DNA of 64,000 nucleotides from Collinsella sp. TM09-10AT. GTDB taxonomy: Bacteria > Actinomycetota > Coriobacteriia > Coriobacteriales > Coriobacteriaceae. Both the position numbers and the translations under genes were made by a program. The notes under the pieces are model-generated. The model had not been told where the DNA came from and ran no database searches. It saw only the letters and a list, made by a program, of their open reading frames with translations. The stretch spans positions 32,381-96,380 of the forward strand of contig NZ_QSOP01000007.1 in NCBI RefSeq assembly GCF_003436275.1, written 5' to 3'. This document shows, in pieces, positions 19,303 to 29,226 of the stretch (position 1 is the stretch's first letter; each line of letters starts with the position of its first letter).

Positions 19303-19329
19303 AAGGGGCGCCCGGTTGGAGCGCCCCTT
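19303..19329. terminator. Hairpin downstream of glgA
   Basis: AAGGGGCGC (19303-19311) pairs with GCGCCCCTT (19321-19329), 9-nt loop. It follows the minus-strand glgA stop by about 34 bp; the downstream T content is modest (TTCTCT). Confidence 0.65.
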
Positions 19330-19363
19330 GCTTAGGGTTTGATGAGGTTTTGGATCGTCTGGA

Positions 19364-21622
19364 TTAGCGGCGCTTGCGGGTGGCCGTTGCCTTGCGGACG
19401 GAAGTCTTCTTGGTCGGAGCCTTTTTCTCGGTCGGAGCGGCAGGGGAGACCGGGGTCTCCTTGGCAGGCTCGGGCTTGGTCTCCTCTTTGACGGCGGCGG
19501 GCATAGCCTCTGCCTTAGGAGCGGCAGCCTTTGCCGTGGTCTTCTTGGCCGTCGTCGTGCGCTTGCGCGTGGTGGTCTTGGCGGTCGGCTTGGCCTCGAC
19601 AGCTGCTTCGGCCTTGGGCTCGGCAGGCGTCTCCTCGACCTTGACGGCGGGCTTTGCGGCAGCCTTCGGAGCGACCTTGGTCGCAGTAGCCTTGGCGGCC
19701 GTCGACTTCGTTGCCGTGGTCTTCTTGGCAGCTGTAGTCTTCTTGGCGGTCGCGGTTGTCTTCTTGGCAGCGGTCTTTGCCGGAGCCTTGGCGGCCGGTT
19801 TGGCCTCAGCGACCTCGGCCTTTACCTCGGGAGCAGCCTCGGCCTCGGCGGCCTTCTTGGCAGCGGCGGTCGTGCGCTTGCGCGTGGTCGTTGTCTTGGC
19901 AGCCGTTGTTTTAGTCGCGGCAGCTTTGGTCGTCGTAGCCTTCTTAGCGGTCGTCTTGCGGGTCGTGGTCTTCTTAGCTGCGGGCTTTGCAGCGGGCTTG
20001 ACCTCGTCCTTTGCCTCAAGAGCAACCTCAGCCTTCACCTTAGGCTCGGCCTTTGCGGGCTCAGCCTCAACAGGCTTCTCCTCGGCCTTGGGCTCCTCGG
20101 CGGCCACCGGTTCAGCAACAGCCTCAGGCTCGTCGACAACAGCCGCCGGCCTCTCAATCTCCGGATGCATAAAGAAGTACAGGTCCAGATACTTATCGGC
20201 CGAGCGCGTCCAGCTAAAGTCCTGGCTCATGGCCTGCGTGACCAGCTGGTTCCAGGCATCGCGGTTGTCCCAGAACAGGCGTGCCGCGCGGAACACGGCG
20301 TCGCCCATCTCGTCGCCGTTAAAGTTACTAAACGAGAAGCCCGTGCCCTCGCCGGTAAACTCGTTATACGGGATCACGGTGTCCTTCAGACCACCGGTCT
20401 CGCGCACGATGGGCAGCGTGCCGTAACGCATGGCGATGATCTGCGACAGGCCGCAGGGCTCAAACTTCGACGGCATCAGGAACATGTCGGCGGCGGCGTA
20501 CATGCGCTGCGACAGCGCAGGATCGAACTCGATGCGTGCGGCCATGGTGCCGGGGTACTTGTCCTGGAAGTAGCGCAGGCCGTCCTCGTAGTCGCGGTCG
20601 CCGGTGCCCAGTACCGCCACTTGCACGCCGCCGGCCAGAATGCGGTCAAGCGCGTACATGACCAGGTCCATGCCCTTCTGGCGCGTCAGGCGCGTGACCA
20701 TCACCATGAGCGGACGGTCGTCGCGAATCTCGAGCCCCAGCTCTTCCTGCAGCTTGGCCTTGCACACGGCCTTGCCAGAGCGGTCTTCAACCGTGTAGTT
20801 GGCGGCAATGCGCTTGTCGGTCGCCGGGTCAAAGCCCGCCACGTCAATGCCGTTCAGGATACCCTGCAGCGCGTACGAACGCTCGCGCAGAACGCCGTCC
20901 AGGCCCTCGCCAAACTCGGGCGTCTGGATCTCGTTGGCATAGGTGGGGCTCACCGTAGTGATGGCATCGGCATAGCGCAGCGCGCCCAGCATATAGTTGA
21001 TGCTGCAGGCGTCGCAACGCAGCTGCGAGGCGGCCGCCGGAATATGCGCCACGCCCAGGATGTCCTCCATCACGGTGTCGCTAAACTGGCCCTGGAACGC
21101 TACGTTGTGGATCGAGAACACGGTCTTGACGCGGTCATACAGCGGCAGGCCCTGGTAAAACTCGCGCAAAAACACGGGCGCAAGTGCCGTCTGCCAGTCA
21201 TTGCAGTGCAGGATGTCGCACTCAAAGCCGGCCGGCAGGTGCTGCAGGCTCTCGGTGATGGCCTTGGAGAAAAACGCAAAGCGCTCGCCGTCATCAAAGA
21301 AGCCGTACGGATAGTCGCGCGCAAAGTAGCGCTCGTTGTCGATGAACATATAGGTGACGCCGTCGTGCTCGAGCTTCTCGAGCCCGCAGTACTCATTGCG
21401 CCAGCCCAGGCTCACGTAAAAATCGGAGAAGTGCTCCATCTGTGCCTTGTACTCATCCTTGATGGTGGCGTACTTGGGCACCATCACGATAACTTCGGCG
21501 CCGGCGCGCACAAGCGCCGCAGGCAGCGAACCTGCCACGTCACCCAGGCCACCGGTCTTTACAAACGGTGCGCACTCGGCCGAGGCAAACACGATCTGCA
21601 TCTTTTTGCTGGAATCAGCCAT
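19364..21622 (-). CDS. glgA: Glycogen synthase with long Lys/Ala/Thr-rich C-terminal tail
   Basis: GT5 ADP-glucose-dependent glycogen synthase. 752 residues, against about 470-490 for the family. The catalytic part (1 to about 487) is normal: KTGGLGDVAGSLP near 22, the HNVAFQG region, and the GT-B acceptor/nucleotide loop SKFEPCGLSQIIAMRYGTLP. Residues from about 488 to the end form a low-complexity tail. It is first Glu/Ala/Pro-rich (AEEPKAEEKPVEAEPAK), then packed with KKTT, RKTT and AAKK units like histone H1 or HupB tails. The ATG at 21622 is supported by GGGAG 6 nt upstream; an ATG four codons earlier is not. Last gene of the glgB-P-C-D-A run. Confidence 0.93.
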   Translation of the reverse strand: MADSSKKMQIVFASAECAPFVKTGGLGDVAGSLPAALVRAGAEVIVMVPKYATIKDEYKAQMEHFSDFYVSLGWRNEYCGLEKLEHDGVTYMFIDNERYFARDYPYGFFDDGERFAFFSKAITESLQHLPAGFECDILHCNDWQTALAPVFLREFYQGLPLYDRVKTVFSIHNVAFQGQFSDTVMEDILGVAHIPAAASQLRCDACSINYMLGALRYADAITTVSPTYANEIQTPEFGEGLDGVLRERSYALQGILNGIDVAGFDPATDKRIAANYTVEDRSGKAVCKAKLQEELGLEIRDDRPLMVMVTRLTRQKGMDLVMYALDRILAGGVQVAVLGTGDRDYEDGLRYFQDKYPGTMAARIEFDPALSQRMYAAADMFLMPSKFEPCGLSQIIAMRYGTLPIVRETGGLKDTVIPYNEFTGEGTGFSFSNFNGDEMGDAVFRAARLFWDNRDAWNQLVTQAMSQDFSWTRSADKYLDLYFFMHPEIERPAAVVDEPEAVAEPVAAEEPKAEEKPVEAEPAKAEPKVKAEVALEAKDEVKPAAKPAAKKTTTRKTTAKKATTTKAAATKTTAAKTTTTRKRTTAAAKKAAEAEAAPEVKAEVAEAKPAAKAPAKTAAKKTTATAKKTTAAKKTTATKSTAAKATATKVAPKAAAKPAVKVEETPAEPKAEAAVEAKPTAKTTTRKRTTTAKKTTAKAAAPKAEAMPAAVKEETKPEPAKETPVSPAAPTEKKAPTKKTSVRKATATRKRR

Positions 21623-21712
21623 ATTGTCTCCCATGTTGCAATTCGAGAATAGCCGCCTGGCGCTAACCGGGCGGCTATTCTACATGTTACGAGCGATGTT
21701 GCGGTGCCAACG

Positions 21713-22840
21713 TTAACGTACGATGGTGATGTCAGAAGTTAACGGAGCCTTGCCCAGCACCAGAATGTTCTCGGGCGTGCCGCGAAGCTCGGTGTTGGTG
21801 GGGACCACGTTGTTCTTGTCCAGGATGGCGTTCTCAACGCGTGCGCCGCTCTTGATGATGCAGCTCTGGTTGATGATCGAGTTGGTCACCGAGGCGCCCT
21901 CCTCGACCACGACGCCGCGCGACAGGATCGAGTTGCGCACGGTGCCCTTGATGATGCAGCCGGCCGAGATGATCGAGTTGCAGGCGTGGCTGCCGGTCGC
22001 ATAGCGCGAAGGCGGCACGTCGTGAGCCTTGGTCAGGATCGGGCGTTCGGGATCGAAGAGCTGGTCGGCTACGGTCTGGTCGAGCAGGTCCATGCTGCGG
22101 CGATACAGCGACTTCTCGCTAAACACGCCCACGACCTCGCCCTTGTACTCGTAGCTGCACACGTCGATGTTGCCAAAGTCGCCCTGGAGTGCCTCGAGCA
22201 GGTCCAGATAGTCGGCGGCCTGATAGTGGTCGATAATCTCGAGCAGCGTCTCGCGGTTGACGATGCAGCAGTCCATGGAGGCGTTGTCGCCGTACACGAC
22301 GCCGGCGCTCACGCCCGTCAGGCGACCGTTCTCGTTAATCTCGAGCTTGGTCTCGTCATCGACGTTGCGCGTGGCCTTGCAGTACACCACGGTCATCTGG
22401 GCACCGGAGTTCTCGTGCGCCTCGATGATGGTGTTGAGGTCCATGTTAAAGATGATGTTGGTGCCCATCATCACGACATAGGGCTTCTCCGAGCGCTGGA
22501 ACAGCGTCTTGTTGGAGATGATGTCGCGCAGCAGGAAGCGCATGCCGCCCTTGGTGGTGCCATACGCGTTGCCGGGTACCATGAACAGGCCGCCCTTCTT
22601 GCGGTCCAGGCCCCAGTCCTTGCCCGAGCCCACGTGGTCGATCAGCGAACGGTAGTTACCCGGCATGACGACGCCGACGGTCTTAATGCCGGCATTCATC
22701 ATGTTGGACAGCGGGAAGTCGATCAGGCGGTAGCGGCCCAAAAACGGAACGGACGCGATGGGGCGGTCCTTGAGCAGGACGCTGCCGTAGGACGAAGAGT
22801 AGTTAGCGGTGATATAACCGATGGCCTTGCGATTGATCAT
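21713..22840 (-). CDS. glgD: Glucose-1-phosphate adenylyltransferase, GlgD-type subunit
   Basis: Second, regulatory-type ADP-glucose pyrophosphorylase subunit, 375 residues. The nucleotidyltransferase fold is recognisable (PFLGRYRLIDFPLSNMMNAG near 35), but the N-terminus reads IGYITANYSSSYGSVLLKDR in place of the catalytic GGxGxRL loop, as in GlgD of Firmicutes, so it is probably non-catalytic and partners GlgC. A C-terminal left-handed beta-helix follows (VVVEEGASVTNSII). The ATG at 22840 has GGGGGAA 7 nt upstream and starts 4 bp after the glgC stop, so an upstream in-frame start overlapping glgC is rejected. Confidence 0.9.
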   Translation of the reverse strand: MINRKAIGYITANYSSSYGSVLLKDRPIASVPFLGRYRLIDFPLSNMMNAGIKTVGVVMPGNYRSLIDHVGSGKDWGLDRKKGGLFMVPGNAYGTTKGGMRFLLRDIISNKTLFQRSEKPYVVMMGTNIIFNMDLNTIIEAHENSGAQMTVVYCKATRNVDDETKLEINENGRLTGVSAGVVYGDNASMDCCIVNRETLLEIIDHYQAADYLDLLEALQGDFGNIDVCSYEYKGEVVGVFSEKSLYRRSMDLLDQTVADQLFDPERPILTKAHDVPPSRYATGSHACNSIISAGCIIKGTVRNSILSRGVVVEEGASVTNSIINQSCIIKSGARVENAILDKNNVVPTNTELRGTPENILVLGKAPLTSDITIVR

Positions 22841-22844
22841 CGGA

Positions 22845-23993
22845 TCATTCCCCCTTCCCGATAACGACGTCATTTCCAACGACGGCCGTATCCTTGGTGG
22901 TATCGACAGAGCCGAGCTTCACGCCCTCTTCGACCGTGGAGTTCTCGCCCAAAATAGCGCGGCAGATGTGTGCGCCGCTCTTAACGTGCGCACCCGGCAG
23001 CAGCACGGAGTCCTCGACCACGGCGCGCTCCTCGATGATGACATCGGTCGAAAGGATCGAGTGGCGAGCGGTGCCGTAGATCTTGCAGCCGTTGGAGACC
23101 AGGCAGTCGTCCAGGCGGCCGTCAGGGCCAATGTAGTGCGGCGGACGCGTGGTGATGTTGGACATGATGGGGAAGTTCTTGTCGAACAGATCGAACTCGG
23201 GGTTGTTACCCAGCAGGTCCATCGAGGTCTCATGGAAGCTGGCGATGGTGCCGACGTCCTTCCAGAAGCCGTGGAACTCGTAGCTGTACAGGCGCTTGTT
23301 CTCACCGAGCAGCTTGGGGATGATGTCCTTGCCAAAGTCGTGGCTCGAGCGCTGGTCCAGAGCGTCCTCCTCGAGCGCCTCGATCAGCACGTCGGCCGAG
23401 AAGATGTAGATGCCCATGGATGCGAGGTTCGAATCGGGCTTCTCGGGCTTCTCGGTGAACTTGGTGATGCGGCCGTCTTCGGGGTCGGTGGTCAGGATGC
23501 CAAAGCGGCTGGCCTCCTCCCACGGCACGGGCATAACGCTCACCGTGAGGTCGGCGTTGTTCTCAATGTGCGTCTTGAGCATCTTGCGGTAGTCCATGCG
23601 ATACAGGTGATCGCCCGAAAGAATCAGAACGTACTTGGGGTCGTTCGCCTTGATGTAGTCGAGGTTCTGCGTAATGGCGTCGGCCGTGCCCGCATACCAG
23701 GCGCCGCCGGTCTGCGTCTCGTACGGCGGCAGGATCGACACGCCGCCGTCGCGGCTGTCCAGATCCCACGCCTCGCCGGAGCCCACGTAGGCATGCAGCA
23801 GGTAGGGACGGTACTGCGTCAGAACGCCCACCGTGTCGATGCCCGAGTTGGAGCAGTTGGACAGCGAAAAGTCGATAATGCGGAACTTGCCACCAAAGCT
23901 AACCGCCGGCTTGGCGATCTTTTGGGTGAGTGCCCCCAATCGGCTGCCCTGTCCTCCTGCGAGGAGCATCGCGATGCATTCTTTCTTACTCAT
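22845..23993 (-). CDS. glgC: Glucose-1-phosphate adenylyltransferase, catalytic subunit
   Basis: Makes ADP-glucose, the committed precursor of glycogen. 382 residues. The N-terminal pyrophosphorylase loop [12 protein letters not shown] is at about 12-23, [18 protein letters not shown] follows, and DHLYRMDY carries the metal-binding Asp near 135. The C-terminal beta-helix ([17 protein letters not shown]) is complete. AGGAG lies 6 nt upstream of the ATG. It forms a tight pair with glgD; in species with both, the GlgC/GlgD hetero-oligomer is the active form (family knowledge). Confidence 0.94.
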   Translation of the reverse strand: MSKKECIAMLLAGGQGSRLGALTQKIAKPAVSFGGKFRIIDFSLSNCSNSGIDTVGVLTQYRPYLLHAYVGSGEAWDLDSRDGGVSILPPYETQTGGAWYAGTADAITQNLDYIKANDPKYVLILSGDHLYRMDYRKMLKTHIENNADLTVSVMPVPWEEASRFGILTTDPEDGRITKFTEKPEKPDSNLASMGIYIFSADVLIEALEEDALDQRSSHDFGKDIIPKLLGENKRLYSYEFHGFWKDVGTIASFHETSMDLLGNNPEFDLFDKNFPIMSNITTRPPHYIGPDGRLDDCLVSNGCKIYGTARHSILSTDVIIEERAVVEDSVLLPGAHVKSGAHICRAILGENSTVEEGVKLGSVDTTKDTAVVGNDVVIGKGE

Positions 23994-24097
23994 CGATTTC
24001 TCCTTCTGTCATCGATGTTCCTAACCCATTAGCGACGGGCGCGGCGCACTGTCACGCCCGTCGAGTAATGCCGTGCGGCAAAGGGAGCTCGCGCGCT

Positions 24098-26524
24098 TTA
24101 TGCGTGCCAGATCTCGTCGCGATACTCGCGAATGGTGCGGTCGGACGAGAACCAGCCACTCGAGGCGGTGTTGAGCAGGGCCTTGCGGTTCCAGGTCTCC
24201 TGGTCGCCGTAGCTGCCCGTGAGGTTCGCCCATGCATCCACGTAGCTGCGGAAGTCGGCCATGACTAGGTCGGGGTCGTTGTTGTTCATGAGCTCGTTGT
24301 AGATGCTCTCGAAGTTGCCCGAAAGACCCGCAAACGTGTTGTCCTTGAGCTCGTCCATCACGCGGCCCAGACGCTCGCGGTCGCCGTTGAGGGTATCCCA
24401 CGCAAAGTAGCTGTTCGATGCCCAGAGCTGCTCGACCTCGGGGGCGGTCAGGCCAAAGATGGCCTCGTTCTCGCGGCCGGCCAGATCGGCGATCTCGATG
24501 TTGGCGCCGTCAAGGGTACCCAGCGTAATGGCGCCGTTCATCATGAGCTTCATGTTGGACGTGCCCGAGGCCTCCTTGCCGGCCGTGGAGATCTGCTCCG
24601 AGATCTCGGCGGCGGGGTAGATGAGCTGGGCGTTGCTCACGCGGAAGTTGGGGATAAAGCAGACCTTCATGACCTCATTGACGCGGGCATCGTTGTTGAT
24701 GACGTCGGCAACGGAGTTAATGAGGCGGATGGTCTCCTTGGCAAAGGTGTAGCTCGAGGCAGCCTTGCCACTAAAGATGAAGGTCGTCGGCGTCACGTGG
24801 AAGTTAGGATCAGCGATGCGACGGTTGTAGATGTCCATCACCTTCATGATGTTCATGAGCTGGCGCTTGTAGGCATGGAAGCGCTTTACCTGGACATCGA
24901 AGACGGTGTTGGGGTCAATGACCAGACCGGTCTCGGCCTTAACGTAGGCGGCCAGGCGCTCCTTGTTAGCGCGCTTGGAAGCACCCACGGCCTTCAGGAA
25001 CTCGGTGTCGTCCTTAAACTCCTTGAGTTTCTCAAGCTCAAAGGCGTCTTTGAGCCAGCCATCGCCAATGGCCTCGGTCACGAGCTTGGCGTAGGTGGGG
25101 TTGGCTTCGGCAAAGAAGCGACGGTGCGAGATGCCGTTGGTCTTGTTGTTGAACTTCTCGGGCGTCAGGGCATAGAAGTCCTTGAGCACGATGTTCTTGA
25201 TGATGTCGGAGTGGATCTTGGCCACGCCGTTGACGCTGTGGCTGCAGATCACAGACAGGTTGGCCATGCGAATCTCGCCGTCCCACAGGATGGCGGTCTG
25301 GCGCAGACGCTCCTGCCAGCCCTCCTGCGTGGTGTCGAACGACTCGTGCCAACGACGGCTGATCTCGTCGATGATCTGGTACACGCGGGGGAGGAGCTTG
25401 GAGAACGTGCCGATGGGCCACTTCTCCAGAGCCTCGGGCAGGATGGTGTGGTTGGTGTAGCTCACGACCTGCGTCACGATGTTCCAGGCGTCGTCCCACT
25501 CGAGCTTCTTCTCGTCGATGAGGATGCGCATGAGCTCGGGGCCGCACATGGCGGGGTGCGTGTCGTTGGTGTGGATGGCCACAAACTGCGGCAGCAGCTC
25601 CCAGTTCTCACCGTGCTCCTTCTCAAAGGTGTCGAGCAGGCTGTAGATGCCGGCCGAGACAAACAGGTACTCCTGCTTCAGGCGCAGCAGACGGCCGTGC
25701 TCGCCGGCGTCGTTGGGGTAGAGGATGGCGCTGATGGCCTCGGCCTCGGCGCGCTCGGCGTCGGCCAGGGCGTAGTCGCCGCGGTTGAAGGCCTCCAGAT
25801 CGAAGTGCTCCTCGACCGGCTCGGCGGCCCAGACGCGCAGCTTGTTGACGGTCTCGCCGGCATAGCCCACGACGGGGATGTCATAAGGGACAGCCAGGAT
25901 GTCCTGCGTGTCCACCGTGCGGTAGAACGTGCGGCCGTTCTCCTCAAAGCCCTCAACATGGCCACCAAACTTGATGGTCACGGCCTTGTCCTGACGACGG
26001 ACCTCCCAGGGATAGCCGTGGGTGAGCCACTCGTCGGTGGCCTCGACCTGGCTGCCGTTGACAATCTCCTGCTTAAACAGGCCGTAGCGGTAGCGCATGC
26101 CGTTGCCGTAGCCGGCAATGCCCTCGGCTGCCATGGAATCCAAGAAGCATGCGGCCAGACGACCCAGGCCACCGTTGCCCAGGGCCGGATCGGGCTCCTG
26201 GTTCTCGATGACGGACAGGTCAAAGCCCATGTCGTCGAGCGCCTCGGCGACCATGTCGCGCACGCCAAAGTTGAGCAGGTAGTTGTCGAGCAGGCGGCCG
26301 ATCAAAAACTCGATCGAGAAGTAGTACACGCGCTTTTTGCCCTCGGCGGTGACGCGGGCGTCACTCTTGGTGGCAACGGTGCGCGCCTTCTCGGCCACGA
26401 GCTTGGCCAGGGCGTTAAAGCGGTCGAGGTCGCTGGCGGCCTCGACGCTCTTACCGCTGATGCTCATGACGGCATCGCGATAGAGCTCGGTAAACTCCTG
26501 CTTGTTGTCGAAGATCTTATTCAT
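24098..26524 (-). CDS. glgP: Glycogen/alpha-glucan phosphorylase
   Basis: GT35 enzyme that releases glucose-1-phosphate from glycogen with phosphate. 808 residues, normal length. The PLP-site segment KEASGTSNMKLMMNGA (PLP lysine in NMK) lies near residue 655, followed by TLGTLDGANIE. The N-terminal part has ALGNGGLGRLAACFLDSMA near 115 and VAIHTNDTHPA near 320. AAGGAA precedes the ATG closely. It lies 94 bp downstream of glgB and 104 bp upstream of glgC, consistent with one operon holding both synthesis and breakdown enzymes. Confidence 0.95.
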   Translation of the reverse strand: MNKIFDNKQEFTELYRDAVMSISGKSVEAASDLDRFNALAKLVAEKARTVATKSDARVTAEGKKRVYYFSIEFLIGRLLDNYLLNFGVRDMVAEALDDMGFDLSVIENQEPDPALGNGGLGRLAACFLDSMAAEGIAGYGNGMRYRYGLFKQEIVNGSQVEATDEWLTHGYPWEVRRQDKAVTIKFGGHVEGFEENGRTFYRTVDTQDILAVPYDIPVVGYAGETVNKLRVWAAEPVEEHFDLEAFNRGDYALADAERAEAEAISAILYPNDAGEHGRLLRLKQEYLFVSAGIYSLLDTFEKEHGENWELLPQFVAIHTNDTHPAMCGPELMRILIDEKKLEWDDAWNIVTQVVSYTNHTILPEALEKWPIGTFSKLLPRVYQIIDEISRRWHESFDTTQEGWQERLRQTAILWDGEIRMANLSVICSHSVNGVAKIHSDIIKNIVLKDFYALTPEKFNNKTNGISHRRFFAEANPTYAKLVTEAIGDGWLKDAFELEKLKEFKDDTEFLKAVGASKRANKERLAAYVKAETGLVIDPNTVFDVQVKRFHAYKRQLMNIMKVMDIYNRRIADPNFHVTPTTFIFSGKAASSYTFAKETIRLINSVADVINNDARVNEVMKVCFIPNFRVSNAQLIYPAAEISEQISTAGKEASGTSNMKLMMNGAITLGTLDGANIEIADLAGRENEAIFGLTAPEVEQLWASNSYFAWDTLNGDRERLGRVMDELKDNTFAGLSGNFESIYNELMNNNDPDLVMADFRSYVDAWANLTGSYGDQETWNRKALLNTASSGWFSSDRTIREYRDEIWHA

Positions 26525-26618
26525 ACGTTCCTTTCCCCCGGGGATGTTTCTCCCGGAACGGTTATGACTTGTATCCTACGCCTCGTCGGGGCGGGTAATT
26601 ACAGCTGTAACGGTTTTG

Positions 26619-28892
26619 TTACGCATCCTTGGCAGACGGCTTAACAGAAGCAGACTTGGTCTTGGTAGCGGCCTTTTTGGCAGCTGGTTTCTTGGCTGCG
26701 GCCTTAGCAGCGGGCTTTGCGGCAGCCTTGGCCTTGGCCTTGGTCGTCGTGGCCTTCGCCTTAGCCGGAGCCTTCTTGGCAGCCGCAGGCTTAGGCTTCA
26801 CCGAGGACGTGCGCTTTTTGGGCGCAGCCTTGGGCTCCTCGACCACGGGCGGCTTGTAGCTGCTGGGGCCGCGGCGCTTAAGCACCACGCCAGCCAGCCC
26901 GGGCACCTTAATCTCGATGGAGTCCATCTGCCCGTTCCAGGGATAGGGCTCGCTCGAGCAGGTGTAAGGCTCTTCGCCGGCATAGCCGCTGCCGCCAAAC
27001 TCGGGACGGTCGGAGTCAAAGATGACCTCCCAGTCACCCTCGCGCGGCACGCCCACGCGGAAACTCTCGTAGCTCGCCGGGTCAAAGTTGATCAGGATCA
27101 CCAGATCGTCATCGACGTCCTCGCCCTGGCGCACAAAGCTCACGATGGACTGCTTGGAGTTGTCCGCATCGATCCAGGTAAAGCCGTCGTCGGTGTATCC
27201 GCGCTCGTACAGGGCGGGCTCGGCGGTGTACAGGTGATTGAGCGCCTTAATGAACGCCTGATGATGCTTGTGAGTCTCGTACTCCTCGGTCAGGAACCAC
27301 TGGATGGACTCGTAGTAGCGCCACTCAATAAACTGGCCGATCTCGTTGCCCATAAAGTTGAGCTTGGCACCGGGGTGCGTCATCTGGTAGAAGGCCAGCG
27401 TGCGCAGGCCGGCAAACTGGCGCCACCAGTCGCCCGGCATGCGGCCGATCAGCGAGCACTTGCCGTGTACGACCTCGTCGTGGCTCAGCGGGCAGATAAA
27501 GTTCTCGGTAAAGGCGTACATGATGGAGAACGTGAGCAGGCCGTGGTTGCCGGGGCGCCACGGAAAATCGGTCTGCATGTAGTGCAGGGTGTCGTTCATC
27601 CAGCCCATGTCCCACTTGTAGTGGAAGCCCAGGCCGCCGTCCTGAGGCGGGTAGGTCACGAGCGGCCACGCGGTGGACTCCTCGGCCATCATCATCACGT
27701 CGGGGTAGTGGGCCTCCACGGCGCAGTTGACCTGGCGGATAAACGCGCTGGCGTCCAGGTCCTCCTCGGTACCATACTTGTTGAACTTCTTTTGGCCGGG
27801 ATCGTCGATGCCAAAGTTGAGGTACAGCATGCTGGACACGCCGTCCATGCGGATACCGTCCACGTGGAAGTTCTCGAGCCAGTACAGCACGTTGGAGACC
27901 AGGAAGGAGCGGACCTCGCCGCGGGCGAAGTCAAACTTGTGCGTGCCCCAGTTGGGGTGAATCTCGTGCTCAAACAGCATGTGGCCGTTAAAGGTGGCAA
28001 GGCCGTGGGCGTCGGCGCAAAAACCGCCGGGCACCCAGTCCATGATCACGCCGATGCCAGCCTCGTGGCATGCATCGATAAAGTGCATGAGCTGCTGCGG
28101 GTTGCCGTAGCGCGACGTGGCGGCGTAGTAGCCGGTCGTCTGGTAGCCCCAGGAGCCATCGAAGGGATGCTCCATAAGCGGCATGACCTCGATATGTGTG
28201 TAGCCCATGTCGCGCACGTAGTCCACGAGCTCTACCGACAGGTCGTCGTAGGTGTAGAATTCGCCGCGCTGCGCGGGGAAGGGATCCATGGGGCCGGGGT
28301 AATTTCCGTACTCGTCCGGCTCGCCCTGCGGCGCGTCGCCGTGGCGCTTCCACGAGCCAATATGCACCTCGTAGATGTTAAGCGGCTGCGACATGTGGTT
28401 ATGGCTGGCGCGGCGCTTAAGCCACGCGGCGTCGTTCCACTTGTAGCCATCGAGGGTCCACAGCACGCTGGCGGTACCCGGAGGGCACTCTGCCTTAAAG
28501 GCGTACGGATCGGCCTTATAGAGCTTTTCGCCCTCGTTGGTCTCGATGAGATATTTATAGAGCTGGCCCTGCTCGGCACCAGGAATAAAGCCTTCCCAAA
28601 TAGTGCTCGTATGCACGGGCACCAGAGGGTTGGCTTCCTCATCCCAGTCGTTAAATTCGCCAATGACATGCACGCTCTTTACATCGGGCGCCCAAACGCA
28701 AAAGCGCCAGCCGCGCGTACGGTTCTGCGTGTCGGGGTGCGCGCCCATCTTTTCCCAGCTGCGCTCCCACGTGCCGATGCCAAATAGATAGACATCGTCC
28801 TTGGTGAGCTCCGGTGCGTGCGGGGCGGCTTTACGGGTTGCGGGCTTTTTAGCCGTTGGCTTTAGCTTTGTATCGCTCACGTTTGATCCCAT
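26619..28892 (-). CDS. glgB: 1,4-alpha-glucan branching enzyme with Lys/Ala-rich tail
   Basis: GH13 glycogen branching enzyme, 757 residues. A short basic N-terminus (KPTAKKPATRKAAPH) precedes a CBM48 domain (RGWRFCVWAPDVKSVHVIG near 50). The catalytic barrel shows the nucleophile in HVDGIRMDGVSSMLY, the acid in MMAEESTAWP and the third acid in PLSHDEVVHGK. Residues after about 680 are a Lys/Ala/Pro/Thr-rich tail (AAKKAPAKAKATTTKAK), like that on GlgA. The ATG at 28892 is tentative; a GTG at 28880 (VSDTKLKP) with GGGA 7 nt upstream is an alternative. First gene of the glycogen run, behind the GGTAAAAC motif region. Confidence 0.93.
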   Translation of the reverse strand: MGSNVSDTKLKPTAKKPATRKAAPHAPELTKDDVYLFGIGTWERSWEKMGAHPDTQNRTRGWRFCVWAPDVKSVHVIGEFNDWDEEANPLVPVHTSTIWEGFIPGAEQGQLYKYLIETNEGEKLYKADPYAFKAECPPGTASVLWTLDGYKWNDAAWLKRRASHNHMSQPLNIYEVHIGSWKRHGDAPQGEPDEYGNYPGPMDPFPAQRGEFYTYDDLSVELVDYVRDMGYTHIEVMPLMEHPFDGSWGYQTTGYYAATSRYGNPQQLMHFIDACHEAGIGVIMDWVPGGFCADAHGLATFNGHMLFEHEIHPNWGTHKFDFARGEVRSFLVSNVLYWLENFHVDGIRMDGVSSMLYLNFGIDDPGQKKFNKYGTEEDLDASAFIRQVNCAVEAHYPDVMMMAEESTAWPLVTYPPQDGGLGFHYKWDMGWMNDTLHYMQTDFPWRPGNHGLLTFSIMYAFTENFICPLSHDEVVHGKCSLIGRMPGDWWRQFAGLRTLAFYQMTHPGAKLNFMGNEIGQFIEWRYYESIQWFLTEEYETHKHHQAFIKALNHLYTAEPALYERGYTDDGFTWIDADNSKQSIVSFVRQGEDVDDDLVILINFDPASYESFRVGVPREGDWEVIFDSDRPEFGGSGYAGEEPYTCSSEPYPWNGQMDSIEIKVPGLAGVVLKRRGPSSYKPPVVEEPKAAPKKRTSSVKPKPAAAKKAPAKAKATTTKAKAKAAAKPAAKAAAKKPAAKKAATKTKSASVKPSAKDA

Positions 28893-28980
28893 CATGACGC
28901 GGCAGCGTGTTGCCTTGGTGACTAGATGCGAAAGGTCCAAGGCTGCACGAATCGAAGGGACGGCGATAGTTCTATGATTC

Positions 28981-29203
28981 GTTCCACCTCGCGTGCTCGG
29001 TGGAACTTTCGGCAGAAACTACGATAACACCTGTACGTTACTTTTATGAAGGAAAGTGGTTTTAGGGCGGCGTTTAATCGGTAAGCGCCATGTTTAGACC
29101 ACTTGCAGAATTGCCGTGGTAAAACTCTTGACAGTTTTACCAATTAGGGTTTCAAGATTGTTAGTCTGACGTTTGGTAAAACGTTTTTAGCAGGATGTTT
29201 ACC
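28981..29203. promoter_or_regulatory. Divergent control region glgB / HAD phosphatase with GGTAAAAC operator
   Basis: The 334 bp between the divergent genes holds an inverted pair GGTAAAAC (29118-29125) and GTTTTACC (29134-29141), whose spacer together with the second arm contains TTGACA (29129-29134), a possible -35 for the plus strand. Further copies are GGTAAAAC (29175-29182) and GTTTACC (29197-29203). A hairpin GTTCCACC / GGTGGAAC (28981-28988, 28999-29006) lies in the presumed glgB leader. The motif also occurs upstream of the GH13-GH77 gene. Confidence 0.5.
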
Positions 29204-29226
29204 ATTTGACATCGAAAGGTTCGTTT

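Noticed and set aside
20165..28787. Very long plus-strand frames antisense to glgA, glgC, glgP and glgB
   Set aside because: Same GC3 artefact. The products are low-complexity Val/Leu/His/Ala strings, and all opposite genes are complete and motif-supported.
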